Assembly: GCA_028826165.1 (NCBI GenBank)
Contig: JAPDFW010000078.1
Location: 1-64,000, forward strand
Reading direction: 5' to 3'
Source: Anaeramoeba ignava
Taxonomy: Eukaryota; Metamonada; Anaeramoebidae
DNA length: 64,000 nt
Shown here: positions 35,643-46,814 of the stretch, one piece after another
How the letters are laid out: each line of letters opens with the position of its first letter
Numbering within the stretch: the stretch's first letter is position 1
Notes under the pieces: generated by a model
Seen by the model: the letters and a program-made list of their open reading frames with translations, nothing else
Database searches by the model: none
What the model was told of the DNA's origin: nothing
Translations under genes and position numbers: made by a program

Positions 35643-35664
35643 TTTTCATTTTTTTCATTTTTTC
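35643..35664 (+). promoter_or_regulatory. TTTCATTTTTT elements of the RhoGEF gene
   Basis: Two copies end 23 bp before ATG 35688 and only 11 bp after the stop codon of dipeptidase 2, so this gene's promoter must overlap the 3' end of its neighbour. Confidence 0.4.
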
Positions 35665-35687
35665 TTTCTTTCTTTTGAACAACAAAA

Positions 35688-38600
35688 ATGGAAAAAGATT
35701 TCTTGAAAAAAAATTCAATTATTAAAATTCAAAAAGTTTTTAGAGGATTTCTAACGAGAAAATCTCTTAGAAATCAAAGTAAAAATTACAAAAAAAAAAA
35801 AAAGAGAAAGAAAAAGAAAAAATTCAATAAAAAATTTTTTTATCCAAAAAAAAAAACCAGAAAAAATTAAAAAAGCCCGAAAAAGAAACAATTTAATTAG
35901 AGAGTTAATTGAGACAGAAAAATCTTATTTATTCTATCTTAAACAAACAAATGATTATTTTTTATCTCCTTTATTAAGAAAAAAAATACTTGATGAAGAA
36001 CAATGCCAATTATTATTTTCAAATATCAATAGCATTTTTGTGTTGAATTACCAATTATATGAGGACTTAAAATCAAGACAATATGATGCTAAAATACATT
36101 ATTATGGAGACATTTTTCTGAATTTCATTCCTTATTTAAAAATTTATAGTGAATATGTTAATAATTATCCCAAATCAATTGATATATTAAAAAAAGCACG
36201 AAAAAAGAATAAATTTTCAAAGTTCATCAAGAAAGTAGAAGAATTACCTCAATTAAATAGACTCGAATTGGAGTCTTTATTAATTGCCCCTATTCAAAGA
36301 CTTCCTCGTTATGTTCTTTTTATTGAGGTTAATATTTTGAAAGAAAAAAATATAATCAAGTAACAAAAAAAATTCAAGTTATCATTTGTATTAATTTTAT
36401 TCAGGAAATTGTCAAGAATACTTCAAAAAATCATCCAGATTTCAAATATTTTCAACAAGCACTTGTGAAAATAAAGGAAGTTGCTGATCAAGTAAATATT
36501 AAAAAAAGAGAACAAGAAAATTTAGAACAATTGTTAGAAATCCGTCCTTTTATTCGTGGTTTTGTATCAATAAAAAAAATCACTTTTGAATTCATTTCCA
36601 AATTAAAAAATATTATTAAATTTTAAGGAAGTTGTTTCAAAAAATAGAAAAATTATCAAACAAGGAGATATCATCATTTCATACAAAAACAATCAAAGAC
36701 AAAAAAGAAAATGTCTTTTATTTAATGATTGTTTAATAATTATGCAAAGGAATTGGGATCATAATTTTACGTTTGAAATTAAAGTTTCTTTTGAACAAAT
36801 ACAAATAATTGGAAATGAGGATAAATCGTTAATTTTAGTAAATGGAGCTAACAAAATTTGGATGTTTTTTCCGGATATGAAAACCAAAAATGGTTGGGAA
36901 TCAGCAATTAAAGAAACTTTGATAAATTTTCAAAAATCCAAATTGGGTAAATCTCAATTTAAATGATTTAATGAAATTTTTATTAATTTGAATTGGAAAT
37001 AATAAAAAAAAAAAACTAAATGAAAAGATACTGCCAAAATGGAATTTACTCCCAGGATATGGATCTATTCCACCCAAAATGATGAATCATAGAGCATGCA
37101 TTGTTGATGATTCAATTTATGTTTTTGGAGGGGAAAATTCTCATCATGAAAAAATGAATGATTTATTTAGATATCAACTTGGTGAATTTTATACAATATT
37201 TTTTGTTTAAAGAAAAAAAAAAAAGTGGATTTCGAAAATTTAATTAAATATATTATATTTGTTTGAATGATAGATTCATATGAGTGGAATTTAATTGAAA
37301 TCAAAGAAGGAAACAAGCCTTCTAAAAGAATTGGACATACACTAAATAAAATACAGGATAATTTATTTCTGTTTGGAGGAGAAGGAAAAGAAAACAAATC
37401 TCTTGGAGATCTTCATATTTTTCGAATTGGTTTGAAAATATTTTGATATTTTTTTTCTTGTTTTAAATTTGGATATTTATTTTTGGAAAAAAAAAAGAGA
37501 CAAAGAAGTGGATAAATAGCCCAAAAGCAATAGGAGTGGCAGCATCTGAAAGAAGCTTTCATTCATCATCTGTTCTTTCTGGGAAAATATGGATATTTGG
37601 AGGAATTGGGAAAACAAAAGAAAAATTGAATGATCTTCATCAACTTGATACAACAGTGAATCCTTTGACTTGGATAAATGTAGATATTTCCAATCCATTT
37701 TTCGCAATTCCAAGATGTGGACATTCAACAGTTTTTTTGGATAATAAACTTTTTATTATTGGAGGAGAAATTGAAAAAGAAATAAAACAAAGCTTAATCA
37801 TTTATGATTTAAGTAAGAAAATTAAACTTTAAAATTAAATTTTTAAAATTTATTATAATTTGTTTTAGAAAGTAATTCTTTCTTTAAAATAGAAAATGAG
37901 TTTTTGGAACGTTCTTATCATACAAGTAAGTAATCCAAAAAAAAATATAGAAGAAAATATTCATTTAATTTTTTCATTTTTAAGTAACGTTGATAAAAGA
38001 TCGAATTTGGATTATTGGAGGAGAAAATGAGCAACTAAAAGTTGTGAATATTGTTGTTTTGAATGGGAAGAATTTTGGGATGAAAGAAATCAATGAAATT
38101 GGAGATTTTCCAGGAGAATTTTCAAGACATACAACAGTTATCAAAGAAAATTCAGAAACGCAAAAGTTATATTTGTTTGGAGGATTGGAAAAAGGAAGTG
38201 GAAAGATGTCGAATAAAGTTTATTGTCTTGATGCTCATTTCCAAACTTTGATTCCAAATGAAAATACAAATTTGGAGGAAAAAGTGGAAAATTTTCGAAT
38301 CAAAATTGATTTCTTCTGAATTTTTGAAATCTAATGAAAAAAAACGAACTGGAGGAGATCATACAATTTCACGAAGATTTACGATTGGAGTAACAAATTT
38401 TCAACGGGAATTAAAAGGAAAAGATGAAAAGATGAAAAGGAAAAGGAAAAGAAAAAGAACAAGAAAGAAAAAAGAAAAAATGGAAAACAATGGAGTATTT
38501 TTTGGATTCAAGGTTTGGATCAGCGAAAGAGTTTGCTAATGATTTTTTGGGGTTTGTTGTTCAAGAGACTGAATGGGGAAAATCACTTCCTCAAACTTTT

Positions 38601-38846
38601 CGACAGAAGTTCATTCGACCAGTTTGTATTGTTGTGATTAAATATTTTAATAAAACAAAAGAGTCTCAATATTTGTATCTTCAAGAGAAAATTAGTTTGG
38701 CAAATTTACAAAAATTTTTGGGTTGTGGTGCTGTTTATGTTTATTCTGGTTTTAATGAGAAAGTTATTGTTGATGAAGATATGTTTGAGAATTTATGTTT
38801 TGTGGGGAAGAAGAAATATGGAGTTGTTGAGATATATGAATTATAA
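35688..38846 (+). CDS. IQ-motif RhoGEF (DH-PH) with kelch propeller
   Basis: A predicted Rho-family exchange factor with a six-blade kelch propeller. Exons: 35688-35778, 35861-36327, 36405-36563, 36628-36946, 37056-37181, 37274-37429, 37498-37812, 37869-37925, 37985-about 38281, then unresolved pieces to 38846. An IQ motif (IQKVFRGFLTR, residues 14-24) suggests calmodulin binding. The DH domain starts LIRELIETEKSYLFYL and includes LLIAPIQRLPRYVLFIE. A PH domain follows (LLFNDCLIIM to WESAIKETL). Then come kelch blades with VFGG, LFGG, IFGG, IIGG, IIGG and LFGG. The last 115 residues (from SRFGSAKEF) form an unrecognised domain read in a third frame. Between 38282 and 38489 at least one splice or frame change is needed; a Lys/Arg-rich linker lies there and I could not place its boundaries. 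Confidence 0.85.
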
Positions 38847-38982
38847 TAAATAAATAAATTTTAAATAAATTAATTTTAATTTTAATTTTATAAATTAATT
38901 TTAATTTTGTTTTGACATTCTCTTTATTGATTCTTTATTCGGAAATATTTTTTTTTTGTAAAAAATAAGAAAGTTTTCTCTT

Positions 38983-41900
38983 TCAATCTTTTTTGCATCT
39001 GACAAGAAGATTAAGATCAATAATACGCATATCGTCAGACATTTTAACAATTCCATAATTACCATCAATACCAGCAAGTTCACCACCTTCACCTTCATGC
39101 TCACCATCGAAAATCTTGACATAATCATTTTTCTCAGGATTTTCACGAGTCAAATTATCAACGGAAATAGTGCTTCTAGATCCATCTTTTGGGAGATAAA
39201 CAACAGCAGTATGCTCATTAGTCTGGACAGACTCAACAACACCTTCTTGATCCTCAACATTTGCACCTTGGACAACAACAGAGGCGCCGAGGAAGCACCA
39301 TTTGGGGATTGCGGATTGTCCGATGATTGGGGTTTTTGGATTGAGTTGTTGGTCTTCTGGAAGAGAGAAGAAAGAATATTGCCCGGTTGTGGGTGTTTTG
39401 ACTGTTTGAGTTGGTGTTTGAATAAGTGGTGTTGTTGTCATTGTGGGTGTGTTTGGTGTTTGGGCGAAGAGGCCTGGAGTCGATGTTGTCGGGAAAGACA
39501 TTGGTGTTCCTATTGACGGAGACACAAGAGCGTGGGGATAGCTCATTGGGGTTGTGACGGTTGGGGTTTCGATGGAGGTTGTTGATGAAGTAAGAGGGAT
39601 ATTAGGAGTTTGTGAGAAATTAGTAGGTGTTCCAGTGCCAAGTTGGTGTGGACGAGGATTCCAAATTTCGTTTGTAACAAGTGGGGTTCGATCTGGTTCG
39701 TATCCTGGAGTTCTATCACCATATCCTGGAGTTCTTCCTCCATATCCTGGAGTTTGTCCACCATATCCTGGTGTTTGTCCACCATATCCTGGAGTTTGTC
39801 CGCCATATCCTGGTGTTTGTCCTCCATATCCTGGAGTTTGTCCGCCATATCCTGGTGTTCTTCCTTCAAGCCATGGTGTTGTAATTCCAGGAGAATTTTC
39901 TGTTGAAATTCCTGAACGTGATCTTGTTGGTTGTTTTCCCGATATCATTAAACTCGTTTTCGGAACACGAATAACGCGCGAATTTGCGCTTAATTGAACA
40001 GACGCTTCGTTTTCTGTTACGGATACAACGAATCCAATGTATCCCTTATAATTTCCAAGTTTAATTTTCACAGTTGCTCCTAAAAACTCATCGGATACTC
40101 CGCGCATCCTGATAGACCCTCCTGGTGTTTTTGAGAGAAGAGAGTCAAGCATGGGTTTTGTGTTCAGAGACTCCACACTCCGTGAAGTAACCACAAACAC
40201 GCCTGCATTATCAAGATGTCTTGGTGCGTGGAGAAATAAATACGCTTTATAAATATGTCTGATCTTTGCCTGTTGTGCAGGTGCATTTGGAAGATTGATC
40301 TTAACAAGATCTCCCACTGTGATTTTGTTGTGAGTTGAATCTACGGTTTCTGCGCGCGGGTTGTTCCGTTTGCAGACGATTTCGTGAGGCTTAACAATGC
40401 GGACTGAACCGAGTTGATCAAGCACTTTGAATGTTTCCTCATCGCGGAGGATCTGGACGATGATCCCAACGGTTTGTTGGTCGAGTTGTATAAGATCAAA
40501 GAGGGAGTATTGGAGATAGGATTCTTGACCGGTGGTGATCTCGTTGGACATCTGGATGTCGTTGACAAAGACCTCGATTTGCTCGTTTGCAGAGTCGGTT
40601 AAAATCGTTGCGAGATTTGAGTGTGTATGGATCACTGTACCGGTCTCACCACGCCTAGTTGCGCCTGTCACAATCTTGACATGATCGCCCTGATTGAAAT
40701 CCTTGACAAGTTCTGTTTCTAAGAGATCAATATCGTCTTGGAAATACTTTATAAAAGGCGTCACTTTGACTTGATCGCCTGTTACAGACTTCACGATCCC
40801 CTTCATGTTTGTAAGATCGCCCTCAATGACCCGCACAGGATCTCCCTTCTGGAACACTGTTCTTCGCTGCGGAAGATGCGACATCAACGACAATCCCAAA
40901 CGCCCAAGTGAGGATCTTGCGCGAGTTGGTTCGCGACTGCGGTTCTCCCCATCGCCGTGCTCTTCTCCTTCTCCCTCTTGCATATCCTCCGTCTCCATCG
41001 TATCCCGTCCCATTCCTCCCGTGTTTCCGTGCGTGAATATCTCAATTTCATCAACACTGGGTTGGATGTCTGATGTGGAGATGCTTTTGAGTGACATTGT
41101 TTTGTGAAGATATCCGTCCTTGAACCACTCACCGTTGAAAACCTCGAATTGCTCTCCGCGACGATTACGTTTTGTCTCGATCTCACGTTTCATTTCAAGC
41201 AGTTTTTCGCGGTCAAAAAAGCGTTGAGGCGGACGGGTTGTTTTTTTACGTTTCTTAGAATTTTTCTTTTCATTTTGGGAATTTTGATCCGATTTTTCGT
41301 CTTTTTGATTTGATTGTTTGTCATCATGATCATTTTCGTCATTTTTCGCACCGTCCTTTTTGCCAGTGCCTTTTTTCTTGATGCGCTCATAATCAATGCG
41401 CGGGACGATCTTGACGGTGACCTTTCCGTTGAGATCGGGGTCAACAACTTGAGCCAGATCGCCTCTATATGTGCCTCTAGTGATCCTAACAAACGAGCCT
41501 GGCGCAAGACGGGTTGCTTGTTTCTTGACGCGAAGGATATTGACCATATTATCAATTTCAACGAGCTTAATTCTATGCAGAAGATGCGCCAGTCCATCCA
41601 CTGCTTGGCGCACATGAGGCTCGCTACGTGCCTCGACAAAGACAGATCCCTTCATCCCAGCTTGATAAAATGCCGACATGATCCTTAGCCGTTGGTTGCT
41701 CTCCCGCAGATTGATACTCTTCTGCATCAGGTAACTCACCACAAACCACTCCTTCCCGTGTTTGCACTTGATATGAAACAACTTAGGGTCCTTTATTGTC
41801 GGAAGAAGTGACTCTTGTTCAATCGCATCCCGCTCTCCGGACCGTGATTGCGCTATACGGATCTGCTCCTCTTGCATGTTTTCCTTCTCCATCTCACGCA

Positions 41901-42378
41901 TATAGTCCTTATGCTGCTCCTCAATCTGTTTCGCCATCTCTTTGCTCTTCTGGTAGTCTTCGTTCGTCAGGTTGGGACGATAAATCGCTCGGTTCCCCAT
42001 TGTGTCAATGTCTTCGTCTTCACCTTCCCCAACTTCGTTCTCGTAGCTGTCATTGTCAATTTCATTGTCACTTTCTTCTCCGCTTACACTGATGTTACTT
42101 TCATCTTCATCAGCTTCAACGTCAAGCATCGCAGAAATGTCAAGTGATTGTCCTTTGCTTTTGCTTTTGTTTTTGTTTTTGTTTTTGTTTTTGTTTTTGT
42201 TTTTGTTTGTACGTCTTCTTTTTATTTCATTTTCATTTTGATTTTCATTTTGATTTTGATTTTGATTTTGATTTTCATTTTCATTTTCATTTTCATTTTC
42301 ATTTTGTGAATCTATTTCAAAATCTTCAATTTCATCATTATCTAATTCAGATGATAAATCTTCATCGTTACTTGACAT
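38983..42378 (-). CDS. SPT5: Spt5, transcription elongation factor (DSIF)
   Basis: Spt5 clamps RNA polymerase II with Spt4 and couples elongation to RNA processing. One intronless frame of 1131 residues. The acidic N-terminus (1-190) contains NEN/NQN and KN dipeptide runs. The NGN domain, which binds Spt4, spans about 198-285 (KLFHIKCKHGKEWFVVSYLM), followed by KOW domains (GSFVRITRGTYRGDLAQVVD at 294, GDPVRVIEGDLTNMKG, GDHVKIVTGATRRG, GATVKIKLGNYKG). A C-terminal repeat region at about 830-895 has eight TPGY units, mostly TPGYGGQ: the Thr-Pro heptad phosphorylated by P-TEFb in other eukaryotes. A final KOW pair ends in LLVRCKKD. Codon use is richer in G/C-ending codons than any neighbour, most visibly at 40000-42100. 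Confidence 0.96.
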   Translation of the reverse strand: MSSNDEDLSSELDNDEIEDFEIDSQNENENENENENQNQNQNQNENQNENEIKRRRTNKNKNKNKNKNKNKSKSKGQSLDISAMLDVEADEDESNISVSGEESDNEIDNDSYENEVGEGEDEDIDTMGNRAIYRPNLTNEDYQKSKEMAKQIEEQHKDYMREMEKENMQEEQIRIAQSRSGERDAIEQESLLPTIKDPKLFHIKCKHGKEWFVVSYLMQKSINLRESNQRLRIMSAFYQAGMKGSVFVEARSEPHVRQAVDGLAHLLHRIKLVEIDNMVNILRVKKQATRLAPGSFVRITRGTYRGDLAQVVDPDLNGKVTVKIVPRIDYERIKKKGTGKKDGAKNDENDHDDKQSNQKDEKSDQNSQNEKKNSKKRKKTTRPPQRFFDREKLLEMKREIETKRNRRGEQFEVFNGEWFKDGYLHKTMSLKSISTSDIQPSVDEIEIFTHGNTGGMGRDTMETEDMQEGEGEEHGDGENRSREPTRARSSLGRLGLSLMSHLPQRRTVFQKGDPVRVIEGDLTNMKGIVKSVTGDQVKVTPFIKYFQDDIDLLETELVKDFNQGDHVKIVTGATRRGETGTVIHTHSNLATILTDSANEQIEVFVNDIQMSNEITTGQESYLQYSLFDLIQLDQQTVGIIVQILRDEETFKVLDQLGSVRIVKPHEIVCKRNNPRAETVDSTHNKITVGDLVKINLPNAPAQQAKIRHIYKAYLFLHAPRHLDNAGVFVVTSRSVESLNTKPMLDSLLSKTPGGSIRMRGVSDEFLGATVKIKLGNYKGYIGFVVSVTENEASVQLSANSRVIRVPKTSLMISGKQPTRSRSGISTENSPGITTPWLEGRTPGYGGQTPGYGGQTPGYGGQTPGYGGQTPGYGGQTPGYGGRTPGYGDRTPGYEPDRTPLVTNEIWNPRPHQLGTGTPTNFSQTPNIPLTSSTTSIETPTVTTPMSYPHALVSPSIGTPMSFPTTSTPGLFAQTPNTPTMTTTPLIQTPTQTVKTPTTGQYSFFSLPEDQQLNPKTPIIGQSAIPKWCFLGASVVVQGANVEDQEGVVESVQTNEHTAVVYLPKDGSRSTISVDNLTRENPEKNDYVKIFDGEHEGEGGELAGIDGNYGIVKMSDDMRIIDLNLLVRCKKD
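39700..39885 (-). repeat. Spt5 C-terminal repeat, TPGYGGQ coding minisatellite
   Basis: 21-bp units encode TPGYGGQ (five exact copies) and the variants TPGYGGR, TPGYGDR and TPGYEPDR. Alternate units share the same third-position bases, suggesting recent two-unit duplications. Confidence 0.9.
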
Positions 42379-43241
42379 TTTATTTCTTTCAATAAAATAA
42401 TAAAATAATTAAAAAAAAAGGAAAAAAATGAAAAAAATTTATTTTAAAAAAATAATTTTATTTTAACAGTTTTTATTTTGTAATTTTATTTTTTGTAATT
42501 AATTTTTATCAAAAAACAAAATCACTTTAACTGTCTTTTATATTTATTATATTTCTCTGCAAGGGGAGTAGGTATAGAAAATATGTTTAACAATACCGAT
42601 ATTATCTTGCAAAAAACAAAAAATGTTTAATTTTTTGTGAAACTTAAAATGAAATTTTTAATTTTGAAAAAAAAAATTTTTTTAAAATAAAAAATAAAAA
42701 TAAAAATAAAAAATTAAAATAAAAATAAAAATAAATTTTAAAATTTAATTTTAATTTGAAAATTTTAATTAATTTTAAATTTTAATTTTAATTTTAATTT
42801 TTAAATTTAATTTTAAATTTAATTTTAATTTTAATTTTAATTTTAATTTTAATTTTAATTTTAATTTTAATTTTAATTTGAATTTTAATTTTTAATTTAA
42901 TTTTTTTGAATTTTAATTTTGAATTTTAATTTTAATTTTAATTTGATTTTGATTTTAATTTTAATTTTAATTTTAATTTTAATTTTAATTTTAATTTTAA
43001 TTTTAATTTTAATTTTAATTTTAATTTTAATTTTAAATTTTTAAAATTTTAATTTTTTTAATTTTAAATTTTAATTTTAATTTTTATTTTTTAATTTTTA
43101 ATTTTAATTTTAAATTGAATTTGAATTTGATTTTAATTTTGATTTTAATTTTAATTTTAAATTTAATTTGAATTTTAATTTTAATTTTAATTTTAATTTT
43201 CTTTTTCTTTCTCTTTCGAATTTTAATTTGAATTTTTAATT
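42379..43241. other. Upstream region of Spt5, with element, hairpin and TTTTAA tract
   Basis: From left to right: the TTTCATTTTTT element of Spt5 in minus sense (42421-42437, 42 bp from the ATG), a GC-containing unique block with a predicted hairpin (42558-42611), then from about 42640 to 43240 a (TTTTAA)n-like tract reaching the stop of the PDI gene. No exon was found. Confidence 0.6.
42558..42611. ncRNA. Possible small structured RNA (hairpin)
   Basis: Outer stem TGCAAG (42558-42563) pairs with CTTGCA (42606-42611). Inner stem GGTAT (42571-42575) pairs with ATACC (42593-42597). Between them is an internal loop of 7 and 8 nt, and the apical loop is 17 nt. The shape resembles a single H/ACA snoRNA hairpin, but box positions do not fit well on either strand. 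It is the only non-repetitive, G-containing block in some 800 bp. It may instead be a 5'UTR or promoter structure of Spt5. Confidence 0.25.
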
Positions 43242-44410
<1,169 letters not shown>

Positions 44411-44436
44411 TTAATTAATTAATTAATTTCTTTTTT

Positions 44437-44500
44437 AAAAAATGAAAAATGAAAAATGAAAAATAAAAAAAAAATTAAAAAAATTTTTTTCATTTTTTTT
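44437..44500. promoter_or_regulatory. Back-to-back TTTCATTTTTT elements (PDI and Tudor genes)
   Basis: Minus-sense copies at 44437-44460 (26 bp from the PDI start) and a plus-sense copy at 44484-44500 (25 bp from the Tudor-protein start) form an almost symmetrical divergent promoter within 115 bp. Confidence 0.45.
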
Positions 44501-44525
44501 CTTTTCTTTTTTTAAATTTTTAAAA

Positions 44526-46659
44526 ATGCAAACTTTAAATCAAACTAAAACTGTAGCTGCTTACGTTCCAATAGATTCAGATAGTGAAGATAGAAAAGAA
44601 TGGATTATCGCAAATATAATTAATTCAACAGAAAACGGATTGTAAGTTTGAAAAAAATAAATTTTTTATTTTAATTTTAATTTTTTAAATTTATTTTATT
44701 TTAGTTTGACTGTAGAAGATCCTTATCCAATGACAAATTCAAGACCTTCAAGATGGATCATCCCAAAATCCCAAGCAATTCGTTTCCCAACAAATGAAAG
44801 AGATTACATTCCTGGAGAACGCATATTGGCTTTATGGTTTGATGAGGATTTGGGTTGGTCAAGTGTTTTTTATGAAGCAGAAATAATTGAAAATAATCAA
44901 TCACAAAATGTTAAAATTACATATAAAGAAGATACAGAAATTCTTTCAATTCCAATCTCAAAAATTATGAAAGTAAACAAACAAACAAAAGAAAGTGGAA
45001 TTCTCCTTTTTCTTTTTCTTTTTCTTTTTTTTTAACGGTTTATAATTTATTTTTAATATAATTTTATTTTTTATTATTATTCTTTAAAAGAAACCTCAAA
45101 TGTTTTCAGAACAAGAATCAAATAGACCTTATAATTCATCTTTCCGTAATAGATCCTTCTTAAAAAAAGAAAATGAACAAGAAAATTCAAGACAAAATCC
45201 TAATAGAGAAGATTCTTCAATTGAAAATTTAAAAAAAAGAAAAAATTTCACAGATAAACCCAGAAAAACATCAAAAAAAGAAAACTCAAAAATCTTTTCA
45301 AATCAAAATTTCCCAATTATAGATCCTTCAAACCCAGAAACAAGGCAGAATATCTTGAGCAAAAAAGACTCAGATCTTACAAAATCACAAAATAATTTAT
45401 CGGATCCAAAAAATCAAAATCCAACTCAAATTGATGATTTAGAAAATCAATCCAAAAATTCTCACTCAAATTTAAATATAGTGTCAAATCAAGATGAAAA
45501 TTTAAATCAACAAAAAGAACAATCAATTCCTTCAAACAATCAAGAGCAATCTCTTCCAAATTCTTTCGATACAAAAAAAGAGTTTCACAAATCAGGTTCA
45601 ATTTCTCCTCAAAACCAAAATCAACAAAATGAACAAAATCAAAATCAAAATCAACAAAATGAAAATCAAAATCAACAAAATCAACAACAAAATGAACAAC
45701 AAAATCAACAACAAAATGAATCCAATTCTCAAATTGATTCTCAAAATATCGAAAACTTGAATAATAATGATAATAAACAAATTATATCAAACGAACAAAA
45801 TGATCAGGAAAATTCTGGAATAATTTATGAATCAAAATCTGATCAAAATGAACAATTTGAAAGTCAAGAAAGTATAAATCAAAATTAAAATTAAAATTAA
45901 AATTCAAATTAAAAACAAAAATGAAATTAAATTAAATTAAATTAAATTTTTAGTTGAAGAAGATTTAGAAAAAAATCATGTTAATAAAAGAGGTTATGAA
46001 GATTCAGTTATTAAAGAACAAAAAGAAAATACTCAAAATATGAATGAAGATTATCGAAATCATAAAAAAAGTGTTAAAATAAGATCAAAAAAACATCAAA
46101 AAAGTAAGTAAATAAAAAATATTTTCAAAATCAATTTAAAAATTAAATTCAAAATCTTGTAATAGAAAAAAATCAATTCAATTATGAACAGTATTTCTTG
46201 TTTAGAGTTATAAGAAAAGGAAAACCTCTTCCTGGATTCCTTCCTTTTGAAGAAGATGAAGATCAAGACGAAAATGAAAATGAAAATCAAAATCAAAATG
46301 AAAATCAAAATGAAAATCAAAATGAAAATCAAAATCAAAATCAAGATGAAAATCAAAATGAAAATCAAAATCAAAATGAAAATCAAAATGAAAATCAAAA
46401 TCAAAATGAAAATGAAAATGAAAATGAAAATGAAAATGAAAATGAAAATGAAAATGAAAATGAAAATCAAAACGGAAATGGAATGCAAATTGAAGATCAA
46501 TCTTCTGAAAAAAATGAACATCAAATTAAAAGAACCAAAATAAATCCAAAAGAAAAACAAAATGATTCTTCTCAAGAATTAGAATCAAAATCAAAAAAAA
46601 TTGGAGTAACTGCAAAAAAATTTGAAAATTTTCTTCAAAATCAAAAACAATCAAATTAA
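44526..46659 (+). CDS. SGF29-like tandem-Tudor protein with long disordered tail
   Basis: Five exons, 44526-44641, 44705-44972, 45091-45871, 45954-46106 and 46166-46659, encode 603 residues. Residues about 8-128 match the SGF29 C-terminal double Tudor domain as I recall it: VAAYVPIDSDSEDRKEWIIA, LTVEDPYPMTNSRPSRWIIP, then IPGERILALWFDEDLGWSSVFYEAEII. In SAGA this domain reads methylated H3K4. Here it sits at the N-terminus, whereas SGF29 has it at the C-terminus after a coiled coil. The remaining 475 residues are Asn/Gln/Ser/Glu-rich, including an (ENQN)n run at 46260-46480, with only short ordered-looking stretches such as NYEQYFLFRVIRKGKPLPGF. Exon 4 uses the second of two nested donors (46107), forced by frame. 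Confidence 0.75.
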
Positions 46660-46770
46660 TTTAAGATAAAAAAAGGAAAAATATTTGTATTCATTTTTAT
46701 TTTAAAAATCAAAATAAATAATAAACAAAAAAGAAGAAATTTAATTTTCCTTTTTTTATTTAAATTCCAC

Positions 46771-46796
46771 TTTTTTTTTTCATTTTTTTTCATTTT
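46771..46796 (+). promoter_or_regulatory. TTTCATTTTTT elements of the RNF213-like gene
   Basis: Two copies end 18 bp before ATG 46815, supporting that ATG as the start although the downstream frame must change. Confidence 0.4.
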
Positions 46797-46814
46797 ATTT
46801 TTTTATAAAAACAA

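Noticed and set aside
39554-39997. Long plus-strand frames opposite Spt5 (39097-42395), including a Pro/Tyr/Gly repeat frame
   Set aside because: They are antisense shadows of the Spt5 coding sequence and its TPGYGGQ repeat; the higher GC leaves fewer chance stops.
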